DNA of 34,275 nt from a virus. Numbering within the stretch: position 1 is the stretch's first letter; each line of letters opens with the position of its first letter. Shown piece after piece: positions 1 through 7,427 of the stretch. The notes beneath the pieces were generated by a model. That model worked only from the letters and a program-made list of their open reading frames with translations. It made no database searches and was not told the origin of the DNA. A program made the translations under genes and the position numbers. The stretch is taken from IMG/VR virus record IMGVR_UViG_3300005441_000021, positions 1 through 34,275 of that record; one strand, 5' to 3'.

Positions 1-263
1 ACCGCGCTCATCCGCGAACGGGTTTTCTGAATCGCCTTGGCACAATGGTTGGTACAAAGCGGGCCCAGTGGATATTTATGGGCCCCTTTCCCTGCATAGG
101 GTGGCAAGTTTGACCGTTTGGCTACTGGCGCAAACGCGAACCCGTATCGTGATTCCGCCGGGCGGATATGCACGCTGAGCTGATCGCGAGTCTTCAAAGT
201 TCGGGTGTCCGGCGCGCCGATTATGCACCGGGAACGCTTGCTGTGGCGTGAAGGGTTGAGTGC
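1..263. other. Left edge: hairpin and leader, no gene seen
   Basis: No convincing gene. In frame 1 the first 30 bases read as nine codons ending in TGA (30), which could be the tail of a gene cut by the window edge. An inverted repeat GGGCCCA (61-67) / TGGGCCC (79-85) with an AT-rich loop could be its terminator. The rest is the leader of the methyltransferase gene; a TTGACC at 111-116 could be a -35 box, but I see no good -10 behind it. Confidence 0.3.
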
Positions 264-1409
264 ATGGACTCTCTACGGGTCGGATCGTTGTGTTCCGGTT
301 ATGGTGGTCTGGAAATGGGCGCGGAAGCGGTATTCGGTCCGCTGGAGTACGTCTGGCACGGTGAGAACGACCCGGCGCCAGCGAAGGTGCTCGCCGCCCA
401 TTGGCCTGGTGTGCCGAATCTGGGCGACATCGCCGCGATCACGGCAGGCAGCAGCGACCACGGCACCTGGTCAGACCAGGCGCCGATCGACTTCCTCTGT
501 GCCGGCTATCCGTGTCAGGGTGAATCCAATATCGGACTTCGGCGAGGTGAAGATGATCCCCGATGGCGCTGGCCCGATGTATGGGCGGCCATTCGCGCGT
601 TACGACCCCGACTCGTCTTCTTGGAGAATGTTCGCGGCCATCTCAACCGGTCTTTTCCCCGGGTCGCCGCCGATCTTTCCGCCATCGGGTATGTGTTCCG
701 GTGGCTGTGCGTGCGAGCTTCCGACGTGGGGGCGGCTCACCAGCGTGAACGTCTCTTCATTGTTGGCTGGCCCGAGGAAGAAGCCGCTCCGTGGCTGCGA
801 GGAACGGACGCTCTGGGACTGGTCGACGATCTGACCTTGCTGCCGACGCCGCGCACTTCAGATGCCAACGGGATGGGGCGGCACGACGATGGCGGGCTGG
901 ACCTGCGGACGGCTGTGACGTTGCTGCCCACTCCCATCGCGCGCGACGCGACACGTGGGGCTGGCTGGGGCGACCAGCCGGGTCGGCCACTGTCCGAAAC
1001 CGTCCACCGACTGTTGCCCACCCTGCGCGCCAGTGACGGCGACAACAAGGGCGGACCGAACCAGCGCGGCAGTGCCGGGGATCTCGCGTTGTCGGCCGCC
1101 GTGCAACCCGGCCGGTGGGGCGCCTACGCGCCCGCCATCGCTCGCTGGGAACATGTGATCGGGCGGTCTGCTCCCGAGCCGACCATCCCCGGCCGTAACC
1201 GTCGGCAGCTTTCGCCCCGGTTTGCCGAGTGGCTGATGGGCTTGCCTACTGGGTGGGTCACCGACGTACTCGGCAAGCGCATCGACGCGCTGCGGGTGCT
1301 TGGCAACGGCGTGGTGCCTCAGGCTGCGGCTCTCGCGCTTCGGCAGTTGCTCATTGAGCCAGTCGCAGTAGATTTCGTGCAGCCTGAACTATTCGACGCT
1401 TTCACGTAG
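264..1409 (+). CDS. DNA (cytosine-C5) methyltransferase, solitary
   Basis: A 381-residue enzyme that would methylate the C5 of cytosine in DNA using S-adenosylmethionine. The motifs appear in order: motif I (SGYGGLEMG, residues 11-19), the PCQ catalytic loop with Cys84, ENV at 121-123, QRER at 160-163, and motif X (GNGVVP, 347-352). Between motifs VIII and X, in the target-recognition region, three copies of an LLPT[P/L]...D phrase occur (about 192, 220, 250); this arrangement is familiar from actinomycete and actinophage enzymes. No restriction endonuclease is recognisable nearby, so it is probably an orphan methylase protecting phage DNA from host restriction. The start is the first ATG giving an intact motif I. 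It converges with, and overlaps by 8 bases, the leftward gene that follows. Confidence 0.93.
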   Translation: MDSLRVGSLCSGYGGLEMGAEAVFGPLEYVWHGENDPAPAKVLAAHWPGVPNLGDIAAITAGSSDHGTWSDQAPIDFLCAGYPCQGESNIGLRRGEDDPRWRWPDVWAAIRALRPRLVFLENVRGHLNRSFPRVAADLSAIGYVFRWLCVRASDVGAAHQRERLFIVGWPEEEAAPWLRGTDALGLVDDLTLLPTPRTSDANGMGRHDDGGLDLRTAVTLLPTPIARDATRGAGWGDQPGRPLSETVHRLLPTLRASDGDNKGGPNQRGSAGDLALSAAVQPGRWGAYAPAIARWEHVIGRSAPEPTIPGRNRRQLSPRFAEWLMGLPTGWVTDVLGKRIDALRVLGNGVVPQAAALALRQLLIEPVAVDFVQPELFDAFT

Positions 1410-1743
1410 AGGGCTCATAATTTATCGGCGCCGTTCGTAAAGCTTCTTTCAGGATCATCGAGCTGTAGCTGCTTTGTGCCAACGTTTTGGTGACGGCCAG
1501 GACGAGATGCCCAATCCCCGCGGGCCGTTTAGAGGCGTCCGCCACGGTGCTACCGGTGTGAGCCTTGATCGCTTGTGAGCCCCACAGGTAGGCCACCTGA
1601 GCGAGACTGCCTGCCCGGTCCTGGTAGTCGTCGGTGTCGATGAGGGGTTCGAGGCTTGCCGTGTCGGGTCGTTGCCGGTCGATCAGGAGTTTGATCAGGT
1701 CGCGGCCTGGCGGTGCGGATTGTTGGTCGTCTGTGTCGGTCAT
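1402..1743 (-). CDS. Hypothetical protein in the leftward repressor group
   Basis: A 113-residue protein, not recognised. The N-terminal third is acidic and hydrophilic (starting MTDTDD); the rest contains hydrophobic helices around residues 55-70 and 85-105. The open frame runs further upstream to 1902, but that would overlap the convincing small gene at 1820-2053 on the same strand, so I chose the ATG at 1743. No good Shine-Dalgarno precedes it. It is the last of three leftward genes below the XRE repressor, which suggests co-expression in the lysogen. Its last codons contain a second copy of the repressor operator core (1412-1425). Confidence 0.55.
   Translation of the reverse strand: MTDTDDQQSAPPGRDLIKLLIDRQRPDTASLEPLIDTDDYQDRAGSLAQVAYLWGSQAIKAHTGSTVADASKRPAGIGHLVLAVTKTLAQSSYSSMILKEALRTAPINYEPST
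1411..1425. promoter_or_regulatory. Second copy of operator core sequence
   Basis: GGGCTCATAATTTAT matches 14 bases of the operator at 2373-2386 exactly, but the right arm here is TTATCGGC instead of TTATGAGC, so the palindrome is broken. It lies inside the last codons of the 1402-1743 gene, next to the methyltransferase stop. It could be an auxiliary repressor site or the remnant of a duplicated control region. Confidence 0.4.
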
Positions 1744-1819
1744 GTCGATCAGTGTCCCGGAGATCTGGTGGTGTCCGCTAACCACGATCGGGTGAGTCGC
1801 TGGGGCCCCGGGGCGGCAC

Positions 1820-2053
1820 TCACCGTTCTTGAGTACGCCGGAAAGTCTCGATCGCTTCCCCACCAACAGCACCCGGACCAGGGCGAACCGTGCCACGCTC
1901 AAGCGCGGCTAACAGTTCGGCACCATGCAAGACGCAGCCGGCTACTTCCGTGCCGTGCTGGTCATCGATCAGTACGGCATTTTGGGTCCCTTCGCATGGC
2001 CGGTCATCTTCCGGATGTGCGGCCTGACACCGCATAGAAACAAGCTTCAACAA
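1820..2053 (-). CDS. Small cysteine-containing protein beside the repressor
   Basis: About 77 residues. The sequence begins near MRCQAAHPEDDRPCEG and continues with a histidine/cysteine pair (CVLHGAELL). I recognise the general style of short actinomycete proteins encoded next to XRE-type regulators, but know no function. Start choice: GTG at 2059 lies only 1 base from a GGAG, while TTG at 2053 sits about 7 bases from the same GGAG and is preferred; ATG at 2035 is also possible. It lies between the repressor and the 1402-1743 gene, all leftward. Confidence 0.6.
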   Translation of the reverse strand: MLKLVSMRCQAAHPEDDRPCEGTQNAVLIDDQHGTEVAGCVLHGAELLAALERGTVRPGPGAVGGEAIETFRRTQER

Positions 2054-2085
2054 ACCCACACTCCTTCACCATCAGTCATGTCAAG

Positions 2086-2355
2086 TCATTTGTCCTTGTT
2101 GTCTACAGGGGATCCGATGCTGTGCAGGGCGGCGGCAAGTGCGGCTGTCCGGCCGGAGAGTAGCTGTGGCACGGTGATCCCGTAGTGCGCGGCTATCCGG
2201 TCGCAGTCGGCGAGCGTCCAGTCAGATTTCCCGGCTTGTTTGCGCGAGATTTGGCCCTGGGTGAGATTCAGCGCGGTGCCGAGGGTGGTCTGGTTGTCGC
2301 CTCCGGTGCGCATCAGTATGGCGACTGTTGCTCTTAGCTCGTGTTGGGTGCCCAT
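2086..2355 (-). CDS. XRE-family (Cro/CI-like) transcriptional repressor
   Basis: An 89-residue, single-domain helix-turn-helix protein. The XRE signature covers about residues 20-65: NQTTLGTALNLTQGQISRK is the helix-turn-helix, followed by WTLADCDRIAAHYGI and a PQLL end typical of this fold. It is short for a CI repressor because no cleavage or multimerisation domain is present, so it resembles Cro or a compact immunity repressor. The chosen ATG at 2355 stands 6 bases after a TATACT -10 box, making the mRNA leaderless. A perfect 17-bp palindrome overlaps the promoter and is its likely operator, so it should control itself and the rightward genes. Confidence 0.85.
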   Translation of the reverse strand: MGTQHELRATVAILMRTGGDNQTTLGTALNLTQGQISRKQAGKSDWTLADCDRIAAHYGITVPQLLSGRTAALAAALHSIGSPVDNKDK

Positions 2356-2400
2356 CCGGACAGTATACCAGAGGCTCATAATTTATGAGCTGGGCTCATG
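2356..2400. promoter_or_regulatory. Repressor promoter and 17-bp palindromic operator
   Basis: Leftward -10 box TATACT is the complement of 2362-2367; transcription starting 7 bases on would begin at the A of the repressor ATG (2355). The palindrome GCTCATAA-T-TTATGAGC occupies 2374-2390 and covers the place of a -35 box; a third half-site GGCTCAT follows at 2393-2399. A 14-base copy of the left part (GGCTCATAATTTAT) recurs at 1412-1425. Binding of the XRE protein is inference. Confidence 0.65.
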
Positions 2401-2428
2401 GCCCCTGAGAATGGGGAGGGATCATCCC

Positions 2429-2665
2429 ATGAAGGCCGCGAAGCGTAACAAGTTGAAAGCGAGTTCGTTTGCCTATCCGAAGACGCGTACGTATCCGATT
2501 GACACGAAAGGGCGCGCTAAGAATGCGCTGTCGCGTGCCGCGCAGTCGGGTACGGCCGGTAGTTACACCCATGTTGCTAAGGCGGTGCGCGCCAAGTGGG
2601 GTGACGCGGTGGCGAGTGTGGGCCGTAAGCGTGGCACTGTCAGCGCGCCGGGCTACCGCCACTGA
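2429..2665 (+). CDS. Small basic phage protein (DUF6582-like style)
   Basis: A 78-residue Lys/Arg-rich protein with the phrase SSFAYPKTRTYPIDTKGRAKNALSRAAQ followed, after a gap, by VAKAVRAKWGD, in two pieces. The pattern of FA(Y/L)P, YPI and N(A)L(S/A)R is one I associate with small phage and actinobacterial proteins of the DUF6582 type; the function is not known. The start is set by GGGGAGGG (2413-2420), 8 bases before the ATG. It is divergent from the repressor, so its promoter probably lies under the palindromic operator and it may be repressed in the lysogen. Its stop codon lies in the loop of a perfect 10-bp hairpin. Confidence 0.7.
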   Translation: MKAAKRNKLKASSFAYPKTRTYPIDTKGRAKNALSRAAQSGTAGSYTHVAKAVRAKWGDAVASVGRKRGTVSAPGYRH

Positions 2666-2679
2666 TTCAGGCGGTAGCC
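2651..2679. terminator. 10-bp stem hairpin around the stop codon
   Basis: GGCTACCGCC (2651-2660), loop of 9 bases holding the TGA stop of the preceding gene, then GGCGGTAGCC (2670-2679). No T-run follows, as is common in actinobacteria. It lies between convergent genes (2429-2665 rightward, 2737-2976 leftward) and could serve both. Confidence 0.6.
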
Positions 2680-2736
2680 TCCGTCCTGCGGACTCCCTGG
2701 CTGAATTTGCGAAGGGTGCGAAATCGGGCCGGTCCT

Positions 2737-2976
2737 CTAAAGCGGGGGATATGGGACCTGGTCGGCGGTCGGGTCGGCGACCCGTTGAAGGGGAAGCACC
2801 CCGTCGACCCGGGGGCCGTTGCATCGCACGCACGGGTCTTGCAGCCGCCACAGTGCGAGGATCACCCCTCCGCGCTTGATCAAGCTGTGTAGATGCTGGG
2901 CCACAAAGTGTTCCTCGTGTAGCACGTTCCGGAGGGTCTTGCCGTCCGGGCCCCGGTACTCAATCACATACGCCAT
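2737..2976 (-). CDS. Hypothetical small protein, leftward
   Basis: A 79-residue protein starting MAYVIEYRGPDGKTLRNVL, with a likely beta-hairpin then a helix (EEHFVAQHLHSLIKRG) and a strand (GVILALWRL). The second half (PCVRCNG) has one Cys pair. The amino-acid composition is protein-like, while the opposite frames are Arg-rich shadows, so I accept it although its neighbours on both sides run rightward. A GTG at 2985 is an alternative start; neither has a clear Shine-Dalgarno. No function recognised. Confidence 0.5.
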   Translation of the reverse strand: MAYVIEYRGPDGKTLRNVLHEEHFVAQHLHSLIKRGGVILALWRLQDPCVRCNGPRVDGVLPLQRVADPTADQVPYPPL

Positions 2977-3005
2977 GATGGACACCGTAAACGACTGGGC
3001 TCCGC

Positions 3006-3089
3006 ATGCGTAGGGCCTACGCCTGGTGGGGTGGGGTCATCGGCGCCATCTCCTCGATGATTATCGCGATGACGTTTGCGCCAGCGTGA
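3006..3089 (+). CDS. Possible 27-residue membrane peptide
   Basis: An ATG-to-TGA frame giving a peptide with basic N-terminus (MRRAYAWW) followed by one hydrophobic segment (GGVIGAISSMIIAMTFA). The charge pattern fits a single-span membrane peptide. There is no Shine-Dalgarno and it could be chance; it is 42 bases upstream of the next gene on the same strand. Confidence 0.25.
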   Translation: MRRAYAWWGGVIGAISSMIIAMTFAPA

Positions 3090-3131
3090 AGATCGGGCAG
3101 GAGATTAGCAGAGCAGGAAAGGCGATGGCCT

Positions 3132-3311
3132 ATGACCAGGAGACCGAAGCCGGAGGCCGACCCTGGGGCGTTTATCACCGCACTAGCCGCGGGCATGATC
3201 GAACTCCATGAGATGTTCCGCGCGGCTGTCGGCGCAGGGTTCAGCGAAGAACAGGCGATGAAGATCGTTCTAGAGGCGATCCGCGGTGCTACGGCGAACG
3301 GCCCGCCGTGA
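3132..3311 (+). CDS. Small hypothetical helical protein
   Basis: A 59-residue protein beginning MTRRPKPEADPGAFITALAA. A basic, proline-containing start is followed by two predicted helices (FITALAAGMIELHEMFRAAV and SEEQAMKIVLEAIRGA). AGGAAAGG at 3115-3122 gives a ribosome site about 9 bases upstream. The stop overlaps the GTG start of the next gene (GTGA), so the pair is translationally coupled. The style matches short accessory proteins of actinophages that contain an EEQAM..V-type helix; no function is known to me. Confidence 0.65.
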   Translation: MTRRPKPEADPGAFITALAAGMIELHEMFRAAVGAGFSEEQAMKIVLEAIRGATANGPP

Positions 3312-3505
3312 TCTGCCCTAGCTGCGCTCAAGCGGCCGACAGGCGATCGTCTAGGCCACCGCGCGGGTTCTGGCGGTCCATCCTGGGCCCCATCGACCTC
3401 GAGGTGCCGCCGACCGCCCACCAGTGCGCGTGGAACGGATGCACATGCCAGCACCGGGGCACCGCCACTCCTCAAACAGCAGCGCACAGGGAGGGCGGGA
3501 AGTAA
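3308..3505 (+). CDS. Small zinc-ribbon-like protein
   Basis: A 65-residue protein with Cys/His clusters: CPSC at residues 3-6 and HQCAWNGCTCQHRG near residues 38-51. The spacing suggests one zinc site made from the two clusters. The GTG start overlaps the previous stop by 4 bases. Its TAA stop is the first base group of a 17-bp hairpin that ends the transcript. Many actinophages carry such tiny Cys-rich proteins upstream of the terminase; the role is unknown. Confidence 0.65.
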   Translation: MICPSCAQAADRRSSRPPRGFWRSILGPIDLEVPPTAHQCAWNGCTCQHRGTATPQTAAHREGGK

Positions 3506-3540
3506 GTCACCCCTCACGGATTCCCGTGAGGGGTGACTTA
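3503..3540. terminator. 17-bp perfect hairpin upstream of the terminase genes
   Basis: TAAGTCACCCCTCACGG (3503-3519), tetraloop ATTC, CCGTGAGGGGTGACTTA (3524-3540): every base of the stem pairs. The left arm begins with the stop codon of the previous gene. It separates the small left genes from the packaging operon and is the strongest terminator-like signal in the window. Confidence 0.8.
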
Positions 3541-3644
3541 TGTCGCCAGGGCTGGCGTTCAGCCTAATCCCTTTATCGTCGCCGCGTGGTCGAAAGGCTC
3601 ACTATCACGACACCCCACCACCATCTGAGAGGGAGGCCGCTGTC

Positions 3645-4109
3645 ATGGGCAAACGAGGACCAGCACCCAAACCCACCGTGCTACGGCTATTGCACGGTGA
3701 CCGGCCTAATCGCATCAACCATGACGAGCCGACCCCGGCCGACGGTCCACCCGACTGCCCCGACGACGCGTCGGACGACGTGCGCGAAGTGTGGGAATAC
3801 ACCCTGTCACAGCTCATCGTCATGGGCATCGCCACCGCGGCGGACCGGGATGCGCTCCGCTGCTACTGCGAGGCAGTAGTCACCCATCGGAAAGCCTCAG
3901 CGCTACTGAAGACGCCAGCATCGGTGCTCATCCCCGGGGCGATCAAAGGCACCGTTGTCACCAACCCCGCCGTCCGTGTCCAACGTGACGCCGCAACTCT
4001 TGTTCGGGCGTTTGCGCAAGAGTTCGGCTTCACGCCATCGGCGCGCAGCGAGATCCATAAAGGCGGGGCTAGCCATGGCCCGGCAACCGCGCGTTACCTC
4101 AACGGATAA
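3645..4109 (+). CDS. terS: Phage terminase small subunit, P27 family
   Basis: A 154-residue DNA-recognition subunit of the packaging motor. The N-terminus MGKRGPAPKPTVLRLLHG is the P27-family signature (GRPP.PT.L..L.G). A helical middle follows, with LSQLIVMGIATAADRDALRCYCEAV (in two stretches) and a C-terminal ...REFGFTPSAR-type end (here FAQEFGFTPSARSEI). The open frame extends upstream to 3540, but GGGAGG at 3631-3636 sits 8-9 bases before the ATG at 3645 and fixes the start. It overlaps the large subunit by 35 bases. A cos or pac site is expected nearby but cannot be identified by eye. Confidence 0.93.
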   Translation: MGKRGPAPKPTVLRLLHGDRPNRINHDEPTPADGPPDCPDDASDDVREVWEYTLSQLIVMGIATAADRDALRCYCEAVVTHRKASALLKTPASVLIPGAIKGTVVTNPAVRVQRDAATLVRAFAQEFGFTPSARSEIHKGGASHGPATARYLNG

Positions 4110-5793
4110 CGGTCCACCCGGCTGTGACTACACCTTTGACGGCATCCAATGCGGCGAGCGGGGCGAGCATTGGTGCCTGCCTCGTGTTGTCAAGGTTGTC
4201 GGGTTCTTCCGCGAAGTCCTGTGCCACACCAAGGGAACATGGGCGCGTAAGCCCTTCGAACTGGCCGACTGGCAAGCGGACGACATTGTCGGCCCGGTGT
4301 TCGGTACCGTCCGATGGGACCCGGAACACCAGACTTACGTGCGTCGATACCGCATTGTCTTCATCGAGCTCGGTAGGAAAAACGGGAAGTCAGAAATCCT
4401 CGCCGGCATAGCCATCTACTTGCTCATTGCCGACGACGGTGAGGAGGGCGCGGAAATCTATGGATGCGCGCTCGACCGCGACCAGGCGCGCAAAGTGTTC
4501 GACGTGGCGGAACGCATGGTGCGGCTCTCCCCGGTGCTACGGAAACGACTGAAGATATACACGCAAGCTAAGCGCATCGTTGACGAACGCACCGGGTCGT
4601 ATTACGAGATTGTGGCTGCGGACGCGGCCGGCAACTTGGGTCATAATCCACATGGGATCGTCTTCGACGAACTGATCACCCAAAAGGACGGCAAACTGTG
4701 GTCCGCGATGCGCACCGCCATGGGCGCACGGCTGCAACCCCTCATGGTGGCCGCCACCACCGCCGGCGCCGATGAGCGGTCATTCGCCGCTACCGAACAC
4801 GCGGAAATGGAGAAGATCGCGGAAGACCCGGACCGGGCACCGCACGTATTCGCCTACATCCGCAACACACCCCGGGGCGCGGACCCCTGGCTAGAGAAGA
4901 ACTGGTATCACGCCAACCCGGCGCTAGGCACGTTCCTATCCATTCAGGCACTCCGGGATGAAGCCCTCGAGGCACGCAACGACCCGGGGAAAGAAAACGC
5001 GTTCCGGCAATTCCGCCTCAACCAATGGGTGTCCCAGTCGCACCGGTGGATGCCGATGCATCTGTGGCATGCATCCACCGGGAACCTCTGGCTCAACCCC
5101 CATGCTGGGCGGCGCCAGCTCGCCGGCCGAGTCGCCTATGCGGGCCTCGACCTAGCGGCGAAATTCGACCTCAGCGCGTTTTGCCTGCTGTTCCCCGGGG
5201 ATGACGATGCCGACCCCGTGGAGGTACTGTGGCGCTTTTGGCTACCCGAGGGCGGAGTCGAAAGGCTCGACAAATTCCACGACGGCGTCTTTACACAATG
5301 GGCATCGCAAGGATGGCTCACCGTCACCCCCGGCGGCGTCATCGACTACGACCGCGTGATAGAGGACATCGGCATCGACGGCGCCGAATTCCGCATTGCC
5401 GCGCTCGACTCCGACGAATGGTCCATGTGGCCGATCATCAACCGGGTCGCGGCAGCATGCGGCCTGGACGAATCCAGCGGCGCCGTGACCGCATACAGAA
5501 ACACGTACGACCGGATGAGCCCCGGCCTCGATGACATCATGGCGCTGGTTCGCGACAAACGGTTGCATCACCACGGGAACCCGATAGCCCGGTTCTGTTT
5601 CGAATCCTGTGAGGTGCGTAGCGCACCCTACGACGCCAACCTCAAACGACCCGACAAACCGGACCGGGCGACGTCGCGGAAACGGATCGACGCCGTACCG
5701 ACAACAGCCATGGCAGCGAACGCGTGGCGCGCCGCCATCGAAAACGAACGTCTCGGGTCGGCCTACGACGACCATCCACTCATCGTTGTATAA
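4075..5793 (+). CDS. terL: Phage terminase large subunit
   Basis: A 572-residue ATPase-nuclease that pumps and cuts DNA at the portal. Walker A is GRKNGKS at residues 100-106, Walker B is IVFDE at 195-199, and the C-terminal nuclease half carries acidic clusters in AGLDLAAKFDLSAF, ALDSDEW and GLDDIMAL. The length suits the family. The frame is open from 3955, but the ATG at 4075 with AAAGGCGGGG upstream gives the expected N-terminus and a modest overlap with the small subunit. It is followed after 14 bases by a small Sm-like gene, then the portal. Confidence 0.95.
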   Translation: MARQPRVTSTDNGPPGCDYTFDGIQCGERGEHWCLPRVVKVVGFFREVLCHTKGTWARKPFELADWQADDIVGPVFGTVRWDPEHQTYVRRYRIVFIELGRKNGKSEILAGIAIYLLIADDGEEGAEIYGCALDRDQARKVFDVAERMVRLSPVLRKRLKIYTQAKRIVDERTGSYYEIVAADAAGNLGHNPHGIVFDELITQKDGKLWSAMRTAMGARLQPLMVAATTAGADERSFAATEHAEMEKIAEDPDRAPHVFAYIRNTPRGADPWLEKNWYHANPALGTFLSIQALRDEALEARNDPGKENAFRQFRLNQWVSQSHRWMPMHLWHASTGNLWLNPHAGRRQLAGRVAYAGLDLAAKFDLSAFCLLFPGDDDADPVEVLWRFWLPEGGVERLDKFHDGVFTQWASQGWLTVTPGGVIDYDRVIEDIGIDGAEFRIAALDSDEWSMWPIINRVAAACGLDESSGAVTAYRNTYDRMSPGLDDIMALVRDKRLHHHGNPIARFCFESCEVRSAPYDANLKRPDKPDRATSRKRIDAVPTTAMAANAWRAAIENERLGSAYDDHPLIVV

Positions 5794-5807
5794 AGGGGAG
5801 GCCCGCT

Positions 5808-6017
5808 GTGGGATGGCGACGATGGCCTATCTGCAAACACGTGCTTGTCAACCTGGACGACGGGCGCGCATTCTCGGGCATTCTGTACAGCCGGCGTGGG
5901 CCGCTGCTCATCCTCCGTCAGGCGCAACTGATCGAGCCGGGAAGTGCCCCGGTCGCGGTGGATGGTGAGGTCATTGTCGAACGCTGCCGGGTGTCGTTCA
6001 TCCAAGTGCAGCCGTAG
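5808..6017 (+). CDS. Small Sm-like (LSm/Hfq-fold-like) protein
   Basis: A 69-residue protein placed between large terminase and portal. It reads as a small beta barrel: LVNLDDGRAFSGILYSR resembles the Sm1 pattern (strand, D-G, x-G-x-L), GPLLILRQAQLI the third strand, and EVIVERCRVSFIQV an Sm2-like end. Similar small ORFs sit at this spot in other actinobacterial siphoviruses as far as I recall; the Sm-fold reading is my inference. GTG start at 5808 is set by AAAGGGGAGG (5792-5801). Hfq-like RNA binding or a packaging role are both unproven. Confidence 0.75.
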   Translation: MGWRRWPICKHVLVNLDDGRAFSGILYSRRGPLLILRQAQLIEPGSAPVAVDGEVIVERCRVSFIQVQP

Positions 6018-6041
6018 CGGATGGCGGGGAGCGGGTGAATC

Positions 6042-7418
6042 ATGGCTTTTGTTGTTACAGCCGGGCAGATGACCGCCATCCAGCGCGCCGACTATTACAC
6101 CGGACAGTGGTGGGGGCCGCGCCAGGCGGTGGCACTGGCACCCAACTACTCGATGACGTACCAGCAGATATGGCGGGCGCAACCTCAGCTACGCACGGTG
6201 GTGGCGTTCCTGGCCCGTAACGTGGCTCAGCTTGGCGTCGATGTGTACCGGCGGGTGTCGGACACCGATCGAGTCAAGCTGACGGACCATCCTGTCGCCC
6301 GGATGCTGGAACGCCCCATGCCGGAAACCAAGCTGACCAAATACCGGCTCTTGAACGGCATCATGCACGACCTGTGTATCTACGACGACGCGTATCTGTT
6401 GAAGCTGAGACTCACCGATGGGCTTGGGTTGGCGCCGATCTGTCCGGCGTACGTCAGCCCTGTCGGCTCGTCGTGGGCGAATGCCGAGAAATACCGCATC
6501 CGCGGTGACAGCAAAGATCTCACCGTCGGCGCCGACGACATCGTCCACATCTTTGGCTACAACCCCGACGACATGCGCCAGGGATCATCGCCGATCGAAA
6601 CGCTCCGGCAAATCCTGGCAGAGGAATACTCGGCCACAATGTACCGCGAGCAGTTATGGCGTAATGGTGCCCGGGTCGCCGGATATCTCAAGCGCCCGAA
6701 AGACTCGCCTCGCTGGACCGACCCCGCCCGGGAACGGTTCACCGCAGCGTGGCAGGCCCAATACGCCGGGGAAGGACCGCAGACGGGCGGGACACCCATC
6801 CTCGAGGATGGGATGGAGTTCGTGGCGTCGGGGGTGTCACCGAAAGACGCACAGTACGTCGAGAGTCGGCGCCTCACCCGGGAAGAGGTCGCAGTCGCCT
6901 ATCATGTATCTCCATCAATGGTTGGCATGACCGAGGGCACCAACTTTTCCAGCATCCAAGAGATCCACCGGATGCTGTACCAGGACACCCTCGCCCCGTA
7001 TCTGGCGCAGATCTCGCAGGACATCGAAAACCAGGTCCTCAACGACGTGGACCCGACATCGCGTGACGGCTCCACGTACATTGAGTTCAACCTGGCCGAA
7101 AAGCTGCGCGGTAGTTTCGCCGAGCAAACCGCCGCACTACAAAGTGCTGTGGGCGCCCCGTGGATGACCCGCAACGAGGCACGTGGCGCGCTCAACCTGA
7201 CGTCGCTGCCCGAGGGCGACGATCTGATCGTGCCACTCAACGTGGTCGCTGGCGGGCTAGCCGCCCCGAACGACACGGCGCCGATCAACCCGAGCCACGA
7301 GGGCAACCCCAAAGCACGGGAGACCCGAATCAGCATCGATCCCCCAACGGCATTCGATGCGCTATTCGCCGAACGTCTCGAACGTCTCGCCCGCAACGGT
7401 CACGATCTTTCGCTATAG
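6042..7418 (+). CDS. Phage portal protein, HK97-type
   Basis: A 458-residue portal subunit; twelve copies form the DNA entry ring at one capsid vertex. Characteristic parts are PQLRTVVAFLARNVAQL near residues 48-64, HPVARML, the stem/wing region with DDIVHIFGYNPDD...G.SPIETLRQIL, and VAYHVSPSMVG followed by TNFSSIQEIHRMLYQDTLAPYLAQI in two stretches, all typical of HK97-family portals. GGGGAGCGGG precedes the ATG. It follows the terminases and precedes the prohead protease, the standard order. Confidence 0.95.
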   Translation: MAFVVTAGQMTAIQRADYYTGQWWGPRQAVALAPNYSMTYQQIWRAQPQLRTVVAFLARNVAQLGVDVYRRVSDTDRVKLTDHPVARMLERPMPETKLTKYRLLNGIMHDLCIYDDAYLLKLRLTDGLGLAPICPAYVSPVGSSWANAEKYRIRGDSKDLTVGADDIVHIFGYNPDDMRQGSSPIETLRQILAEEYSATMYREQLWRNGARVAGYLKRPKDSPRWTDPARERFTAAWQAQYAGEGPQTGGTPILEDGMEFVASGVSPKDAQYVESRRLTREEVAVAYHVSPSMVGMTEGTNFSSIQEIHRMLYQDTLAPYLAQISQDIENQVLNDVDPTSRDGSTYIEFNLAEKLRGSFAEQTAALQSAVGAPWMTRNEARGALNLTSLPEGDDLIVPLNVVAGGLAAPNDTAPINPSHEGNPKARETRISIDPPTAFDALFAERLERLARNGHDLSL

Positions 7419-7427
7419 GGAGGCAGC

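Noticed and set aside
264-2085. Complete restriction-modification system
   Set aside because: Neither 1402-1743 nor 1820-2053 shows a nuclease motif; the methyltransferase seems solitary.
3017-3517. 166-codon leftward frame
   Set aside because: Antisense to two coupled small genes and runs into the hairpin at 3503-3540; Arg/Ala-rich.
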